Assembly: GCF_030867095.1 (NCBI RefSeq)
Contig: NC_081828.1
Location: forward strand, 1,379,001-1,443,000
Length of the DNA: 64,000 nucleotides
Origin: Alligator mississippiensis
Taxonomy: Eukaryota > Chordata > Crocodylia > Alligatoridae
Reading direction: 5' to 3'
Position 1 is the first letter of the stretch. Every line of letters starts with the position of its first letter. Below are positions 27,022 through 52,999 of this stretch, piece after piece. The position numbers and the translations under genes were made by a program. The notes below the pieces were generated by a model. The model had not been told where the DNA came from and did not search any database. It worked only from the letters and a program-made list of their open reading frames with translations.

Positions 27022-30000
27022 ATGCGGGCCCCCGCGGCGCTGTGGGCGCTGGTGCGGGCGCGGCTGCCCCCGAGCGAGCGGCCGGCGGCGCGGATGCTGC
27101 TGGGGCCGGAGGGGCTGGAGCGCTGCGCCGAGCTCCGCGCCGAGGTGGGTGCGCGGCCCCGATCCGGCCCCGGCCCCGATCCGGCCCCGCAGCGCCCGGC
27201 CCCGCCTGACCCCGCCGTGCCCCGTGCCCGCAGGCCGAGACCCTGCACGGGCTGTGGCAGGAGCTGCGCGCCGCCCGCCGCCCCGACCGGCACCGGGAGC
27301 GGGACGGGGACGGGGACGGGGACGGCCCGCCGGGTGCCGGCGCTGCCCGCGCGCTGCTGGGCGCCCCCGGGCCCCTCAAGGAGCTGCTGCGGGACGAGCT
27401 GCGGGCGCTGCTGCTCCGCCTCCGGCGCCGGGCGGCCCGGGGGGGCAGGTACGGGGGACAGGGGGGCCGGGTCCCTGCCCCTGCCCCTGCCCCGGGGAGC
27501 CCCGCGCCGGAGGAGCCCTCACACCGCCTCCCCGCAGGGACCCCGACGAGGCCATCGCCAAGTACGGCCCCCGCGTGCTGCGCTTTGCCTGGGGGGACGC
27601 AGGCGGCTGCCCCGTGCCCAACGGCGCCAGGTGGGTCCTGGGCCCTGATCCAGGGTCGGGCTCGACCCCCGTCCCCACAGGCCCCAGTGGGACTGAGAGG
27701 GAGGGGGCTGTTTGGGGGAACTTCCCCCTCTCCACTTGCTGCAGGATTTGGGGGGTTTCCCCCCTTGCTCAGCAGCGCTGGGTGCCGGCTGGGATGGGGA
27801 CGTGGCTATGCCCACGCTCCAGCTCGCGCCAGCCCTGCAGGGTCCTGGCCCCTGCACGATTTGGGGCCGGGAAAGGCTTTCCGCTGGTCCCTTCCCTGCA
27901 GCGGGGCGCGCGGGCTGGTCGCTGTGCGTGGTGCAGGAGCAGGTCGGAGCAGGACATGTCCGGGAGGGTTCGGCCAGGGCTGGTCCTGGGCCTCGGGCAC
28001 GCTGTGACCCCGCAGGGCCCTACCGCTGCCTGCTCCGGGGTCCTGTGTGCTCTGCACCCCAACCCCGGCCCACCCTGCCTGTATCCTGCCTCCAGCCCGG
28101 GCCCCAGCCTGGCCCAGCGCCTGGAGCCCCTCTGCGACCATCTGAGCATCGCCCGCCTGCCCGAAGTGCTGCCCCAGCTCCGGTGAGTGAGCGGGGCTGG
28201 CTGGGGCGCAGGCTCGGGGCTCACAGGGGAGGGCGTTGGGGGAGCAGCGAGGGGGGTTCCCAGTGTGGACGCACTAAGGAGGCCAGGCCTGGGCAGGGGC
28301 GAGGAGAGACGCCAGAGCGGGGACAGGAGACGGTTTTGCAAAATGGGGGAAAGAAAGTCACTAGGGATTTATTGCTGACGCCTCTCGCCAGACGAGCCCG
28401 AGGGGGCACAGCAGGAGCAGAGCAGTCAGTTTAAAACTAAGAAAAGGCAGTCCCTGCCCCGACCCCCCAGCACGGCATTGAAGGGTGGGGGGCTCGTGGC
28501 CACCAGATGTGCCAGGATCTGAGAGGGTAGCCACCAAGGGAGGGGACACGGGCTGGGAGGAAAGGGGCATCGGGAGCTATCGAGCAGGGGAGCGAGGGGC
28601 ACGGCCTCTGCATCAGCCCTTCGCTGCTGGGGGCTGCAAGGGGGAAAACCCGGGTCGCTCCCGTCCAGCCTCTGCTCTGCTGATGCACAGCACTGGGCAG
28701 GATGGACCTGGGCCTGACCCAGCACGTGGCAGCTCTGGGCTGCACCTACCTAACGCTGACCCCCCATGCCCAGGGCACTGCTGGCGGAGGAGCACCGCGC
28801 CCTGGAGGAGCTGGTCGCCCACCTCCAGGTAGGGTTGTGCCTGGCTGGGGGGGGGGGGGGGGGGGCTGGAGGAGGGGTACAGCACGGGATGAGACCTGCT
28901 TCAAGGGCCCAGGGCAGGAGAGGGGGTGACTGGAGCAGGACGAGGGGCTTTCCCGGGGCCGTGCCCACAGAGACAGCTGCTCTGGGCATGGCTGGCAGTG
29001 CCCTTGTAAGCTGGCAGGAGCTGGCTTTGCCCTGGCAGGGCAGTGAGGGTTGGGGGGTTAGAGCAGCAGGGGTGGGAGCCTGGACCCTGGGTTTACCCTC
29101 AGTTTCAGGAAGTGAGTGGGGGGCCAATGGGTGAGAGTGGGGGGGTGGGTTGCCCGGACACCTGGGTTTCCTCCCAGCTCTGTCTGTGGAAGCTGGGCAT
29201 GGGGTGGTGGTGCTTGGGCTGGTGGCATCAGTGCCCGCACCTAGAGGCCAGGGCTGCTGCAGCTGCCAGGGCTGGGAGCCAGGCTGGCACTGCCCCGGGG
29301 GTGGGGGGTGTTGTGGGCTCAGGCCCTCTGACGGGGGTCTGGTTTGGCCCTCTGCCCCCAGCGCTGCCTGGAGGATGAGCACCGCGCTGCCACAGGGAGC
29401 CCGGAGCCAGAGCCGGAGCCCACAATGGCGGGTGAGTGGGGTGGGGGAGACGCCCCAACCGCTGAGCATCCCTGGCTGGGGTCTGGACTGCCCTGGGGGC
29501 TTCACAGATGCACAGAAGTTTAGGGCTGGAAGGGACCTCGGGAGATCATCGGGTCCAGGCCCCCTGCTCTGGGCAGGAAAGGCTGCGGGGGTCAGATGAC
29601 CCCAGCACAGTGTGCGTCCAGTCTCCTTTGGAAGATCTCCGGGGTCGGTGCCTGCACCGCCCGCGCTGGGCATCTATTCTAGAGTCTGCTCACACAAACC
29701 CAGACGTTTTTCCTTATAGCCAGTCTGAAACCTCCTCCTAGGAGTTTATGACCATTGCTTCTGGTTTTCCCCTGGGGCACTTTGGTGACTAGTTGTTCAC
29801 CTCGCCCCTAATGCTCTCCCCTGATACATTTGTAAGCTGCCACCAAATCCCCCCAAAGCCTTCTCTTTTCTAGGCTGAGAAGTCCCGTATCTGTCAGCCT
29901 TTCCTCGTATGGCTTGCTCTTCAGGCCTCTAATCGTGCGGGTGGCTCTTCTCTGGACTCTCTCAAGCTTTACCACGTCCTTGCCAAAGTGCGGCGCCCAG

Positions 30001-33000
30001 AACTGGATGCAGTGCTCCGGCTGCGGCCTCACCAATGCTGAGCAGAGCGGGACTGCAACTTCCTTAGTTTTGCTCGAGCTGCATCGGTCGATGCAGGCCA
30101 GCATAGTTTGCTCTGTGGGGATGCTTGTTTGGGGGGCACAGAGCCAAGGGAGCCCTCCTTCCTTCCAGTGGGCACCAGGTGCCTGGGCACAGCACAGCAG
30201 GGTCAGGCTGGAGTCAGGGAAACCGCGCAGCTGGAGCCTGGAGGCCAGGGCACGGCCTGCCCGGGGTGGGGGAGACTCCGTCCCGGGGGTGCAGGCAGAG
30301 GCAGGGGCTGCGTCAGGGATGACGTTTGTGTTGCTCAGAGGTCGGACACAGGATTCATCTGGACTGGCTTGGACAGGCCTGAGCCTGCCTCGGGCAGGGC
30401 TTGGACTCGACATGACCCTGCAGGTCCCTGCCAGCCCCACGGCTCTGGGATTGCGCTGGGTGATGAATGCAGCTGGGCCCCATGACTGGAGAGGACACGG
30501 CCGGGGCTGCTGCAGCTGTGCACCGACCGGGGTGAGGTGTGGGGCTCTGGGCTGCAGAGCAGAGCAGAGCGAAGGTGTCTGCTGTCCCTGGGCTTTGCTA
30601 GTTGTCACATGGGGCCAGGGAGGCATTTCCACCACTTGCTGCAGGTGTCAGGGGGATTTTAAGCCTCCCCCAGTGGCGCTGGTGCTGCTGCAGCACGGGC
30701 TGGGGCTGGGGACTGGGCCATGCCAACGATCCCGCTGGCACCAACCCTCAGGGTCCTGGCTGCAGGGTCTTGCCCCTGCGCTCAGGCTCAGCCCGACACA
30801 AAAAGGAAGCTTACAAGAAGTGGAAACTTGGACAAACACCTCAGGAGGAGCGTGAGAGCATTGCTCCGGCAGGCAGGGCTCAAGTCAGGAAGGCCAAAGC
30901 ACAACTGGAGCTGAAGCTACAAGGGATGTGAAGGGGACCAAGAAGGGTTTCTACAAGTATGTTGGTAGCAAGAGGCGGATCAGGGGAAGTGTGGGTCCCA
31001 TCCTGCGTGGGGGAGGCAACGTGGTGACGGAGGATGCAGAAAAGGCTGGATGCCCTTTTAGCACCCAGGCTGCTGCACCGGGCAGCAGTTTGGGGAGGAG
31101 GCGAGCAGCCCTCGGTGGTGAAAGAACAGGTCAGGGACTGTTTAGAGAAGCTGGATGTGTGCGAGTCCATCGGGTCAGACAGGATGCGCTCGAGGGTGCT
31201 GAGGGAGTTGGCTGACGTGATTGCAGCGCCACTGGCCATCATGTTTGAAAACTCATGGCGATCAGGAGAGGTCCTGGATGATTGGAAAAGGGCAAACATA
31301 GTGGCCATGCTTAAGAAAGGGAAGAAAGAGGATCCAGGGACCTCTAGAGCAGTCAGCCAAACCTCCGTTCCTGGACGGAGCACAGCCTCAAGGAATCGGT
31401 TTGCAAGCACTTGGAGGAGACGAAGGTGATTAGGAAAAGTCAGCGTGGATTCACCAGGGGCAAGTCCTGCCTGACCAACCTGATGCCTTGCAACGAGGTG
31501 ACTGGCTCTGTGGACGTGGGGAGACCGGTGGATGTGGTGGACCTTGAGTTTAGCAAGGCTTTTGATACTGGCTCCCACAGCATTCTTGCAGGCGAGCTAA
31601 GGAAGTACGGGCTGGATGAATGGACTGGAAGCTGGATGGAAAACTGGCTGGATTGCAGGGCTCAGAGAGTAGCAAACAGTGGCTTGATGTCTAGTTGGCA
31701 GCCGGTATCAAGTGCAGTGCCCCAGGAGGTCGGTCCTGGGGCCGGTTTTGTTCAATGTCTTCATCAGTGACCTGGAAGATGGGATGGAGCGCACCCTCCA
31801 CAAGTCTGCAATGACACCCAGCTGGGGAGCAGCTGCGCTGGAGGGCAGGGCTAGGATTCACAGTGACTAAGACATGGGAGGATTGGGCAAAAATTTAATG
31901 AAGTTCAACAAAGACAAGTGCAAAGTCCTGCACATAGGAGGGAGCAATCCCCTGCACTGGTGCCGGCTGGAGCTGACTGGCTGGGCAGCAGCTCTGCAGA
32001 AAAGGACCTGGGGCTTATAGCGAGCAATAAGTTGGACAGGAGCCAGCAGTGTGCCCGTGGTGCCAAGAAGGCTACTGGCATGCTGGGCTGCATTGGCAGG
32101 AGCGGTGCCAGCAGATCGAGGGCAGCGATCCTTCCCCTCTATTCAGCACTGGGGAGGGCACACGTGGAGTCCTGTGTCCAGCTGTGGCCCCCACGACAGA
32201 AAGGATGTGGACACATTGGAGAGAGTCCAGCGGAGGGCAGTGAAAATGGTTGTGGGGCTGGGGACAGGACTGGTGAGGAGAGGCGGGGGGAACTGGGCTG
32301 ACTGAGTCTGCAGAAGAGAAGACCGAGGGGGACTGAATAGCAGCCTTCACCCCCCTGCAGGGGGGCTGCAAAGAGGATGGAGCTGGGCTGGTCTCAGTGG
32401 GGGCAGATGACAGGACAAGGAGCAATGGGCTCAAGCTGCAGCAAGGGAGGTTTAGGTTGGGTATTAGGGAAATCTCTTGTCAGGAGGGTGGTGAAGCACT
32501 GAACCAGGCTCCCCAGAGAGGTGGTGGGGTCTCCATCCTTGGAGGTTCTGAACACCAGGGTAGACAAAGCCTTGTCTGGGATGCTGTAGTTGGGGCTGGT
32601 CCTGCTTGGAGCAGCAGTTGGACTAGATGCGACTCCTGAGCTCCCTTCCAGCCCTCATCGTGACGCTGCACTGGGGGCAGGGATTTCCCCCTGCCCAGAC
32701 TGGTCTGGATGGGGTTTTTGCCTTCCTCTGCAAGGCCACGGCCACTGCTGGGATCTCGCAGGTGCCTTGACCCCCTGGGCTGTGGCAGGACACTGCCAGT
32801 GGTTGCACGCAGGGCTGGGCCGTGCAGGGACCAGGGCTGACCATGTTTGGACGGGGCCGGTCCTGCCTGAAGCAGGGGCCTGGATGCACCGTGACCCCCC
32901 CCCCGTAGCACGGGGCTCCTCAGACTCTGATGGGCCATGGGGGGCAGGAGCTGAACTGGGGGGTCTGGGGCTTGTGGGGTGCTGCCCTACCATGGGCAGG

Positions 33001-33724
33001 CACAAGCAGTCCTGGCCTTCATTGCAAGGGTGAAGGGATGGTGGTTGCTGGGGGGCCTGGGGAGTCGTGGGCACCCCCAGGCCCACCCCTGCCCTGCTCT
33101 GCTGTGCCCCACAGAGCTGCAGGAGCAGCGCAGAGCCATGGAGCGGGACCTGCAGCAGGGCCAGCCCGCGCCTGCACACAGCCACGGCCACCGCCACACC
33201 TGGGGGGCAAAGCCCAGCATGACCCCAGCTCCCCCAACACCACCCAGGTAACCCCTGTGGGAGGGGGGCATTTTTGGGGGAGCTATGCCTCAGCCCTCCC
33301 ATGTGGGAGCCCCAGGGCTGCAGGTGGGGAGTGAGGGGAAGAAGATGAGGGCTAGGAGTGGTGGACACGGGGGGGGGGGGGGGAGTGTGGGGTGCAGTGC
33401 CCCCACTCGTGCCACCCCTTTTCCTTTTGCAGCTGCCCCCCAAGCCCGAGGAGCCCAATGCTGTCCGGAGGAGCTGCCAGCCCCATGCCTGGCACCCAGG
33501 CCCCCCCAGGCCCCTGCACACTGGCCCCCAAACCCCCCAGCCCGGCAGCCAGGCATGGACTGACTAAGGCACCCACACACCAGCCCCTAGTGCCAGGCCC
33601 CAGGCACGACCGGACCCCCGCCACCCTGTTCCCTTACCCCCCCTGCCCCCCCTCGGTGCTGCCCCCCCATCGGCCCCCCTCCGCCCACCACAGGAGGCTG
33701 CTGCCCTGCAAGGGACCGAGCTAG
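27022..33724 (+). CDS. CCDC24: Coiled-coil domain-containing protein 24
   Basis: Function of the family is not established. Exons: 27022-27144, 27234-27448, 27538-27630, 28096-28182, 28774-28828, 29362-29431, 33115-33247, 33433-33724, all GT-AG, phases closing to 355 aa (human about 307). Family likeness is seen in ELRAEAETLHGLWQELRAA, LKELLRDELRALLLRLRRRA, the KYGPRVLRFAW block, LRALLAEEHRALEELVAHLQ, RCLEDEH and MAELQEQRRAMERDLQQGQ. Leu/Glu-rich helices in the middle give the coiled coil. The C-terminal 100 or so residues are proline-rich and poorly conserved. An acidic DGDGDGDG run sits in exon 2. The start lies four bases after a minisatellite, so an alternative start is possible. The last large intron is filled with CR1 copies. 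Identity rests on similarity plus position between B4GALT2 and SLC6A9. Confidence 0.9.
27700..28050 (+). mobile_element. CR1 3' tail copy in CCDC24 intron 3
   Basis: Diverged plus-sense tail: GCCCTGCAGGGTCCTGG near 27833, a CCCTTCCCTGCAGCGGGG block, and the end CAGGGCTGGTCCTGGGCCTCGGGCACG near 27983, followed by CTGTGACCC. Ends about 45 bases before exon 4. Confidence 0.55.
29507..30115 (-). mobile_element. CR1 LINE, antisense copy in CCDC24 intron 6
   Basis: Plus strand begins with the antisense 3' end (AGAAGTTTAGGGCTGGAAGG) and continues through TGCGGCGCCCAGAACTGG near 29990 and TGCATCGGTCGATGCAGGCC near 30080. 5'-truncated within or just after ORF2. Less decayed than the 3237 copy and of a different subfamily from the plus-strand CR1s here. 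Confidence 0.9.
30140..30500 (+). mobile_element. CR1 tail copy in CCDC24 intron 6
   Basis: Shows the second half of the tail family: GGTCGGACACAGGATTCATC near 30341, CTGAGCCTGCCTCGGGCAG near 30381 and the end GGACTCGACATGACCCTGC. The first part is diverged. Confidence 0.6.
30605..32905 (+). mobile_element. CR1 tail copy split by a younger CR1 insertion
   Basis: The host copy is in two pieces. 30605-30795 ends with TTGCCCCTGCGCTCAGGCTC, and 32663-32905 resumes with GCTGCACTGGGGGCAGGG. In undisturbed copies (6795, 8515) these blocks are adjacent. The 1.87-kb sequence between them is a CR1 with coding remnants. Both are in plus orientation. Confidence 0.75.
30796..32660 (+). mobile_element. 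CR1 LINE with part of ORF2 (reverse transcriptase)
   Basis: 5'-truncated CR1 whose coding part starts in the linker before the reverse transcriptase (KKGFYKYVGSKRR near 30940) and continues into RT: RGFTRGKSCLTNL near 31447 and DVVDLEFSKAFD near 31534 (motif A). Downstream, the GPGAGFVQCLHQ region corresponds to GPVLFNxFINDL, with a shift of frame, and the FADDTKL box is lost to mutation (about 31800). The 3' part reads through GAAAGGATGTGGACACATTG to the end GGACTAGATGCGACTCCTG. Several frameshifts and stops; dead. It sits inside an older CR1 tail copy. Confidence 0.92.
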
Positions 33725-33990
33725 CCAGTGCCCCCCGCTTGCAGCCCTGGCACTGCCCAGTGCCCACACTCCCGGGCCCCATTATGGGCTGCCCTGACCC
33801 CCTTCCCCATGCCCTCAACCCCCAGCATGGGGGTCTGCCCCACCGTCTGCATGGGGTCTGCACCCACCGTGCCGCCCGGGCAGCCGTGCCCCGACCTGTA
33901 CGGCTCTGCCCCTCCACCCCTGCCCCAAGGACGGGCGAGGCGGCCGGCTGGGAAGATCTGTTTCATTAAAGGCGAGGGAACGGGACCGCC
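33725..33990 (+). other. CCDC24: CCDC24 3' untranslated region
   Basis: From the stop to shortly after the ATTAAA at 33965-33970. C-rich and short. Confidence 0.65.
33965..33970 (+). terminator. CCDC24: CCDC24 poly(A) signal ATTAAA
   Basis: ATTAAA in the context CTGTTTCATTAAAGGCG, about 240 bases past the CCDC24 stop. Confidence 0.7.
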
Positions 33991-34001
33991 GCGGCGCGGC
34001 C

Positions 34002-34007
34002 CTTATT
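34002..34007 (-). terminator. SLC6A9: Weak SLC6A9 poly(A) signal candidate
   Basis: CTTATT on plus reads AATAAG on minus, within AGCAATAAGGG. It would give a 3' UTR of about 770 bases ending within about 40 bases of the CCDC24 signal. No better signal was found between here and the stop at 34771. Confidence 0.35.
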
Positions 34008-34770
34008 GCTACCGACTAGACGGGCGGGTGGGGCCGGGCGCCATGCGGGAGCCGGGAGGGGGACGTGGGGGGGGGCTGCCGTTGCACGCAGACCCCACCC
34101 CCCCAATACAGGTTGGAGGAGCTGCCTGCTGCTGGAGGTGGTCGGCCAGCCCCACGGCCTGGTCCCCTCTTGTGCTTCTCGTTAGCAGCAGCTTGTGTGG
34201 GTTGGGGGGGGAGGAGATGCCCTGGCTACCCCCCACCCCCCCTAGCACCATGGGACTGCCCCCCCCACTCCCCCCGGGTCGGTCTGGACGCGCCTCATAC
34301 CAAGTGCTGGACTGTAAAGTGCTTCTGACGCCTCCCCGAGCACCGCGTTGCCCCCCCAACCCCCTCCCTCACTGTGCGGGGGGCAGCAGGCTGCGGGCAC
34401 AAGCCCAGCTGGCATCAGCCTGGCCCTGCCAGCATGCAGTGACCCCCCCCTTAAGTGCATAAGAGCCCCCCACGACCCCCTAGCTCCCGGGGGCCCAGGC
34501 CAGCCGGCAGCCCCAGCCCATGCCGAGGCCTCCTGGCTGCACGGGGCTGGCATCCACCTCCCCCCGCTCCGGCCACGGGGTGTGGGGGTCCCGCCGGGGC
34601 ACGGCCCCGCACCCCTGCCAGCAGCAGCCGAGCCCCTGCCTCGCCAGCGCAGGGTGGGGGGCTGGTGCCATGGTCCCAGCCCCGCGGGCGGGAGTTATGT
34701 AAACACAAGGGTTAACGGACACCACGGGGAACCGGAATGGCAACGGAGCCGGGGCCGGAGCCGGCGCCGG

Positions 34771-50885
<16,115 letters not shown>

Positions 50886-50915
<30 letters not shown>

Positions 50916-51007
50916 GGCGGGGGCCAGTCGCTGCTGTCCGTCCCGCTGGCTGGCGCCCGGCTGGCGCGGAGACGCGGGCCTGGCACGGGTCAGTCCTCAG
51001 CGGGAAG
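50886..51007 (-). other. SLC6A9: SLC6A9 alternative exon with GlyT1a-type start
   Basis: Acceptor TCTCCCCCCACAG ends at 51008; exon runs 51007-50886. The ATG at 50915-50913 (context CCGCCATGG) opens MADKSSEGLL, then donor CTGCTG|GTGAGT in phase 0. Ten codons, as in mammalian GlyT1a, joining to NGAVP. Because it has an acceptor, it should follow an upstream leader exon, most likely the one in the CpG island at about 52.4 kb. Confidence 0.75.
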
Positions 51008-51458
51008 CTGTGGGGGGAGATGGGTGTGACGTGGGGCACGGGGCACGTGGCCCGTCTCCCTTCAGCTCCCAGCACGCGGGGGTGGGAGGGCTCCTGCTGG
51101 GAAGTGGCACTTGGGAAAAGGCCTGGGGCTGGCTCAGCTGCAGGTTGGGGGTGAGGGACACTGGCAGGGTGGGGGCGCAGGGGCTGCAGGTTGGGAGTGA
51201 GGGGCGCCGGGGGGTGGGGGCTCACAGGGGGCTGCAGTTAGGGCCCGGTGCTGGCACAGGACCGTGTGGCTCTGGCAAGCCAGGAGCGCGGGTGCAGCTG
51301 CAGCAGTTGGCGCAGATGGAGGCGGTCGCCTTCTGCCCCGCTGCACCGTGCTGCGGAACCGGAGCCGGGGGCTGCCCACAGGGGGCGGGGGCATCGTCCC
51401 AGCCTCGGAGCCGCCTGCCCCGACCCTGCCTGCACCGTGACAACGTCCCCCTGTGCAG

Positions 51459-51486
51459 TGAGGTCATCGCCCCAGCTGTGACATCA
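51459..51486. promoter_or_regulatory. CRE-like dyad (copy 3)
   Basis: TGAGGTCA at 51459-51466 and TGACATCA at 51479-51486 around TCGCCCCAGCTG. Same architecture as copies 1 and 2 with more changes. Confidence 0.35.
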
Positions 51487-52239
51487 GCACACAACAGCTC
51501 TAGGAGCCTCTTGCCAGCTGTCCCAGGCTGGGGGCGTTCAGCTGCGTCACCACGGCAGAAGTAGCTAGCCAGCCCCCCAGCTGCCCTCCCCGGGTCGAGG
51601 GTGCTCAGGCTGGGGGCGCAGGGCTGGTCAGGCCGGGCCAGGGCGGTGACTGGTGGAAGCAGGGCGAGCCTGAGCACAGGAGATAAGGAGCAGACGTCAG
51701 GGAAGGATGAGCAGGCCCCCACGGCACCCCCGGTGAGCTCCCACCCGCCCCAGGGGGGCCAGGCAGGGGTGGGCAGCAGGGCCTGGCCCCAGAACCAGCT
51801 CCAGCTCCTTCCTGGCCCCCGCCCGGCACCAGGGTCCCCTCCAGCAGGAGGGCCGGAGGCTGCGGGTCGGGAGTGAGGGGCACTGGCAGGGCTGGGGGGC
51901 AGGGGGCCGCCTGCCAGAGGGGTCGGGCGAGGGGCTGGGGTCAGCGCTGGCGTCGGTGTGAGCGCAGTGCCCGGTTCCCCTGGCTCCGCTCTGCCCGTGC
52001 CGCAAGGGGAGACCCCTCCCCAACACAGGGCAGCACCCCGTCCAGGAGGTTTGGGAGCCCCTGCCCCACGGGGGCGGGGGGAGCCTGGAGCGCGGGGCAG
52101 GGGGCTGCGCTCGGGTCGGGGTTTGGGCACTGCCACGACTGGCGGGTCCCGGCGGGAGGGGCCGAGAGCAGAGCCCAGGACCCAGGCGGGGCATCGGTGT
52201 CCGCTCGGACCCGGAGCTGGCTCGTGCCCCAAGCCGGCA

Positions 52240-52760
52240 GCGGGGCAGAGCCGGGGGGCGGCCGGGGCTGCGGGGCGGGTGTGCGGGGCGCCCCCGGCCG
52301 CGCGGCCCCTTTAAGCCGGGGGGGCGCGTTGCTGCGCGGCGCGGTGCAGGCGCGGGTTACATCAGCCGCCACGTGGCCCCGCCCCGCACGTGCGGATCCG
52401 GCCCCTGCCCCGGCCCCGCGCCCCCGCTCACCCGCTCCATGGCCCCGATCCCGGCTCGATCGCGGCCGCGCTGCGGGTCCCGGCGCCGGGGCGGGCGGGC
52501 GGTGCGGGGCGCTGCGGGGTCCGCGGCTGCGGCGCGCTGGGCTGGCAGGAGGCGGCCGCGCCCCCGGACCCCCGGCCCCGCTGCGGGTCCCGGCCACGTC
52601 CACGGTCCCGTCCTGTCCTGTCCTGTCCTGTCCCGCTGCCGCTCCGCTCCCCGCGCCGCCCCGCGCTCTCCGCCGCCGCCGCCGACTTTCGGGCAAGTTT
52701 TGGCGCCGGGGGCGGAGCTGCGGCGGCCCCGCCCCGAGCCCGGCCGGGGGCACGCGGGGT
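52240..52760 (-). promoter_or_regulatory. SLC6A9: CpG island, probable main SLC6A9 promoter and leader exon
   Basis: Very dense CpG with GC boxes, a CACGTG at 52370-52375 and no TATA. On the minus strand a donor CGG|GTGAGC at 52432/52431 closes a leader exon that begins somewhere above. This exon holds an ATG (52440-52438) in strong context just before the donor. A TCCTG pentanucleotide repeat lies at about 52613-52635. Confidence 0.55.
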
Positions 52761-52999
52761 GCACACGCGCCTGCACGCGCACCCCCCGGGGCCCCGCACA
52801 CACCCGCACGCACCTGTACCCCCCCTCACATACGCGCGCGCGCTCGTGCACACCCGCACGCCCCCTCCCCACGCGTGTGCGTGTCCGTGCACAGCCCAGC
52901 GCACGGGGCTCCGTGCGGCCGCCCCCGGCCACGGCCCCGCGTGCGCCCGCACCTGGGCTGCACCCCGCAGGGGGCTCCGGGCCCGGGGGCAGCACGGCA

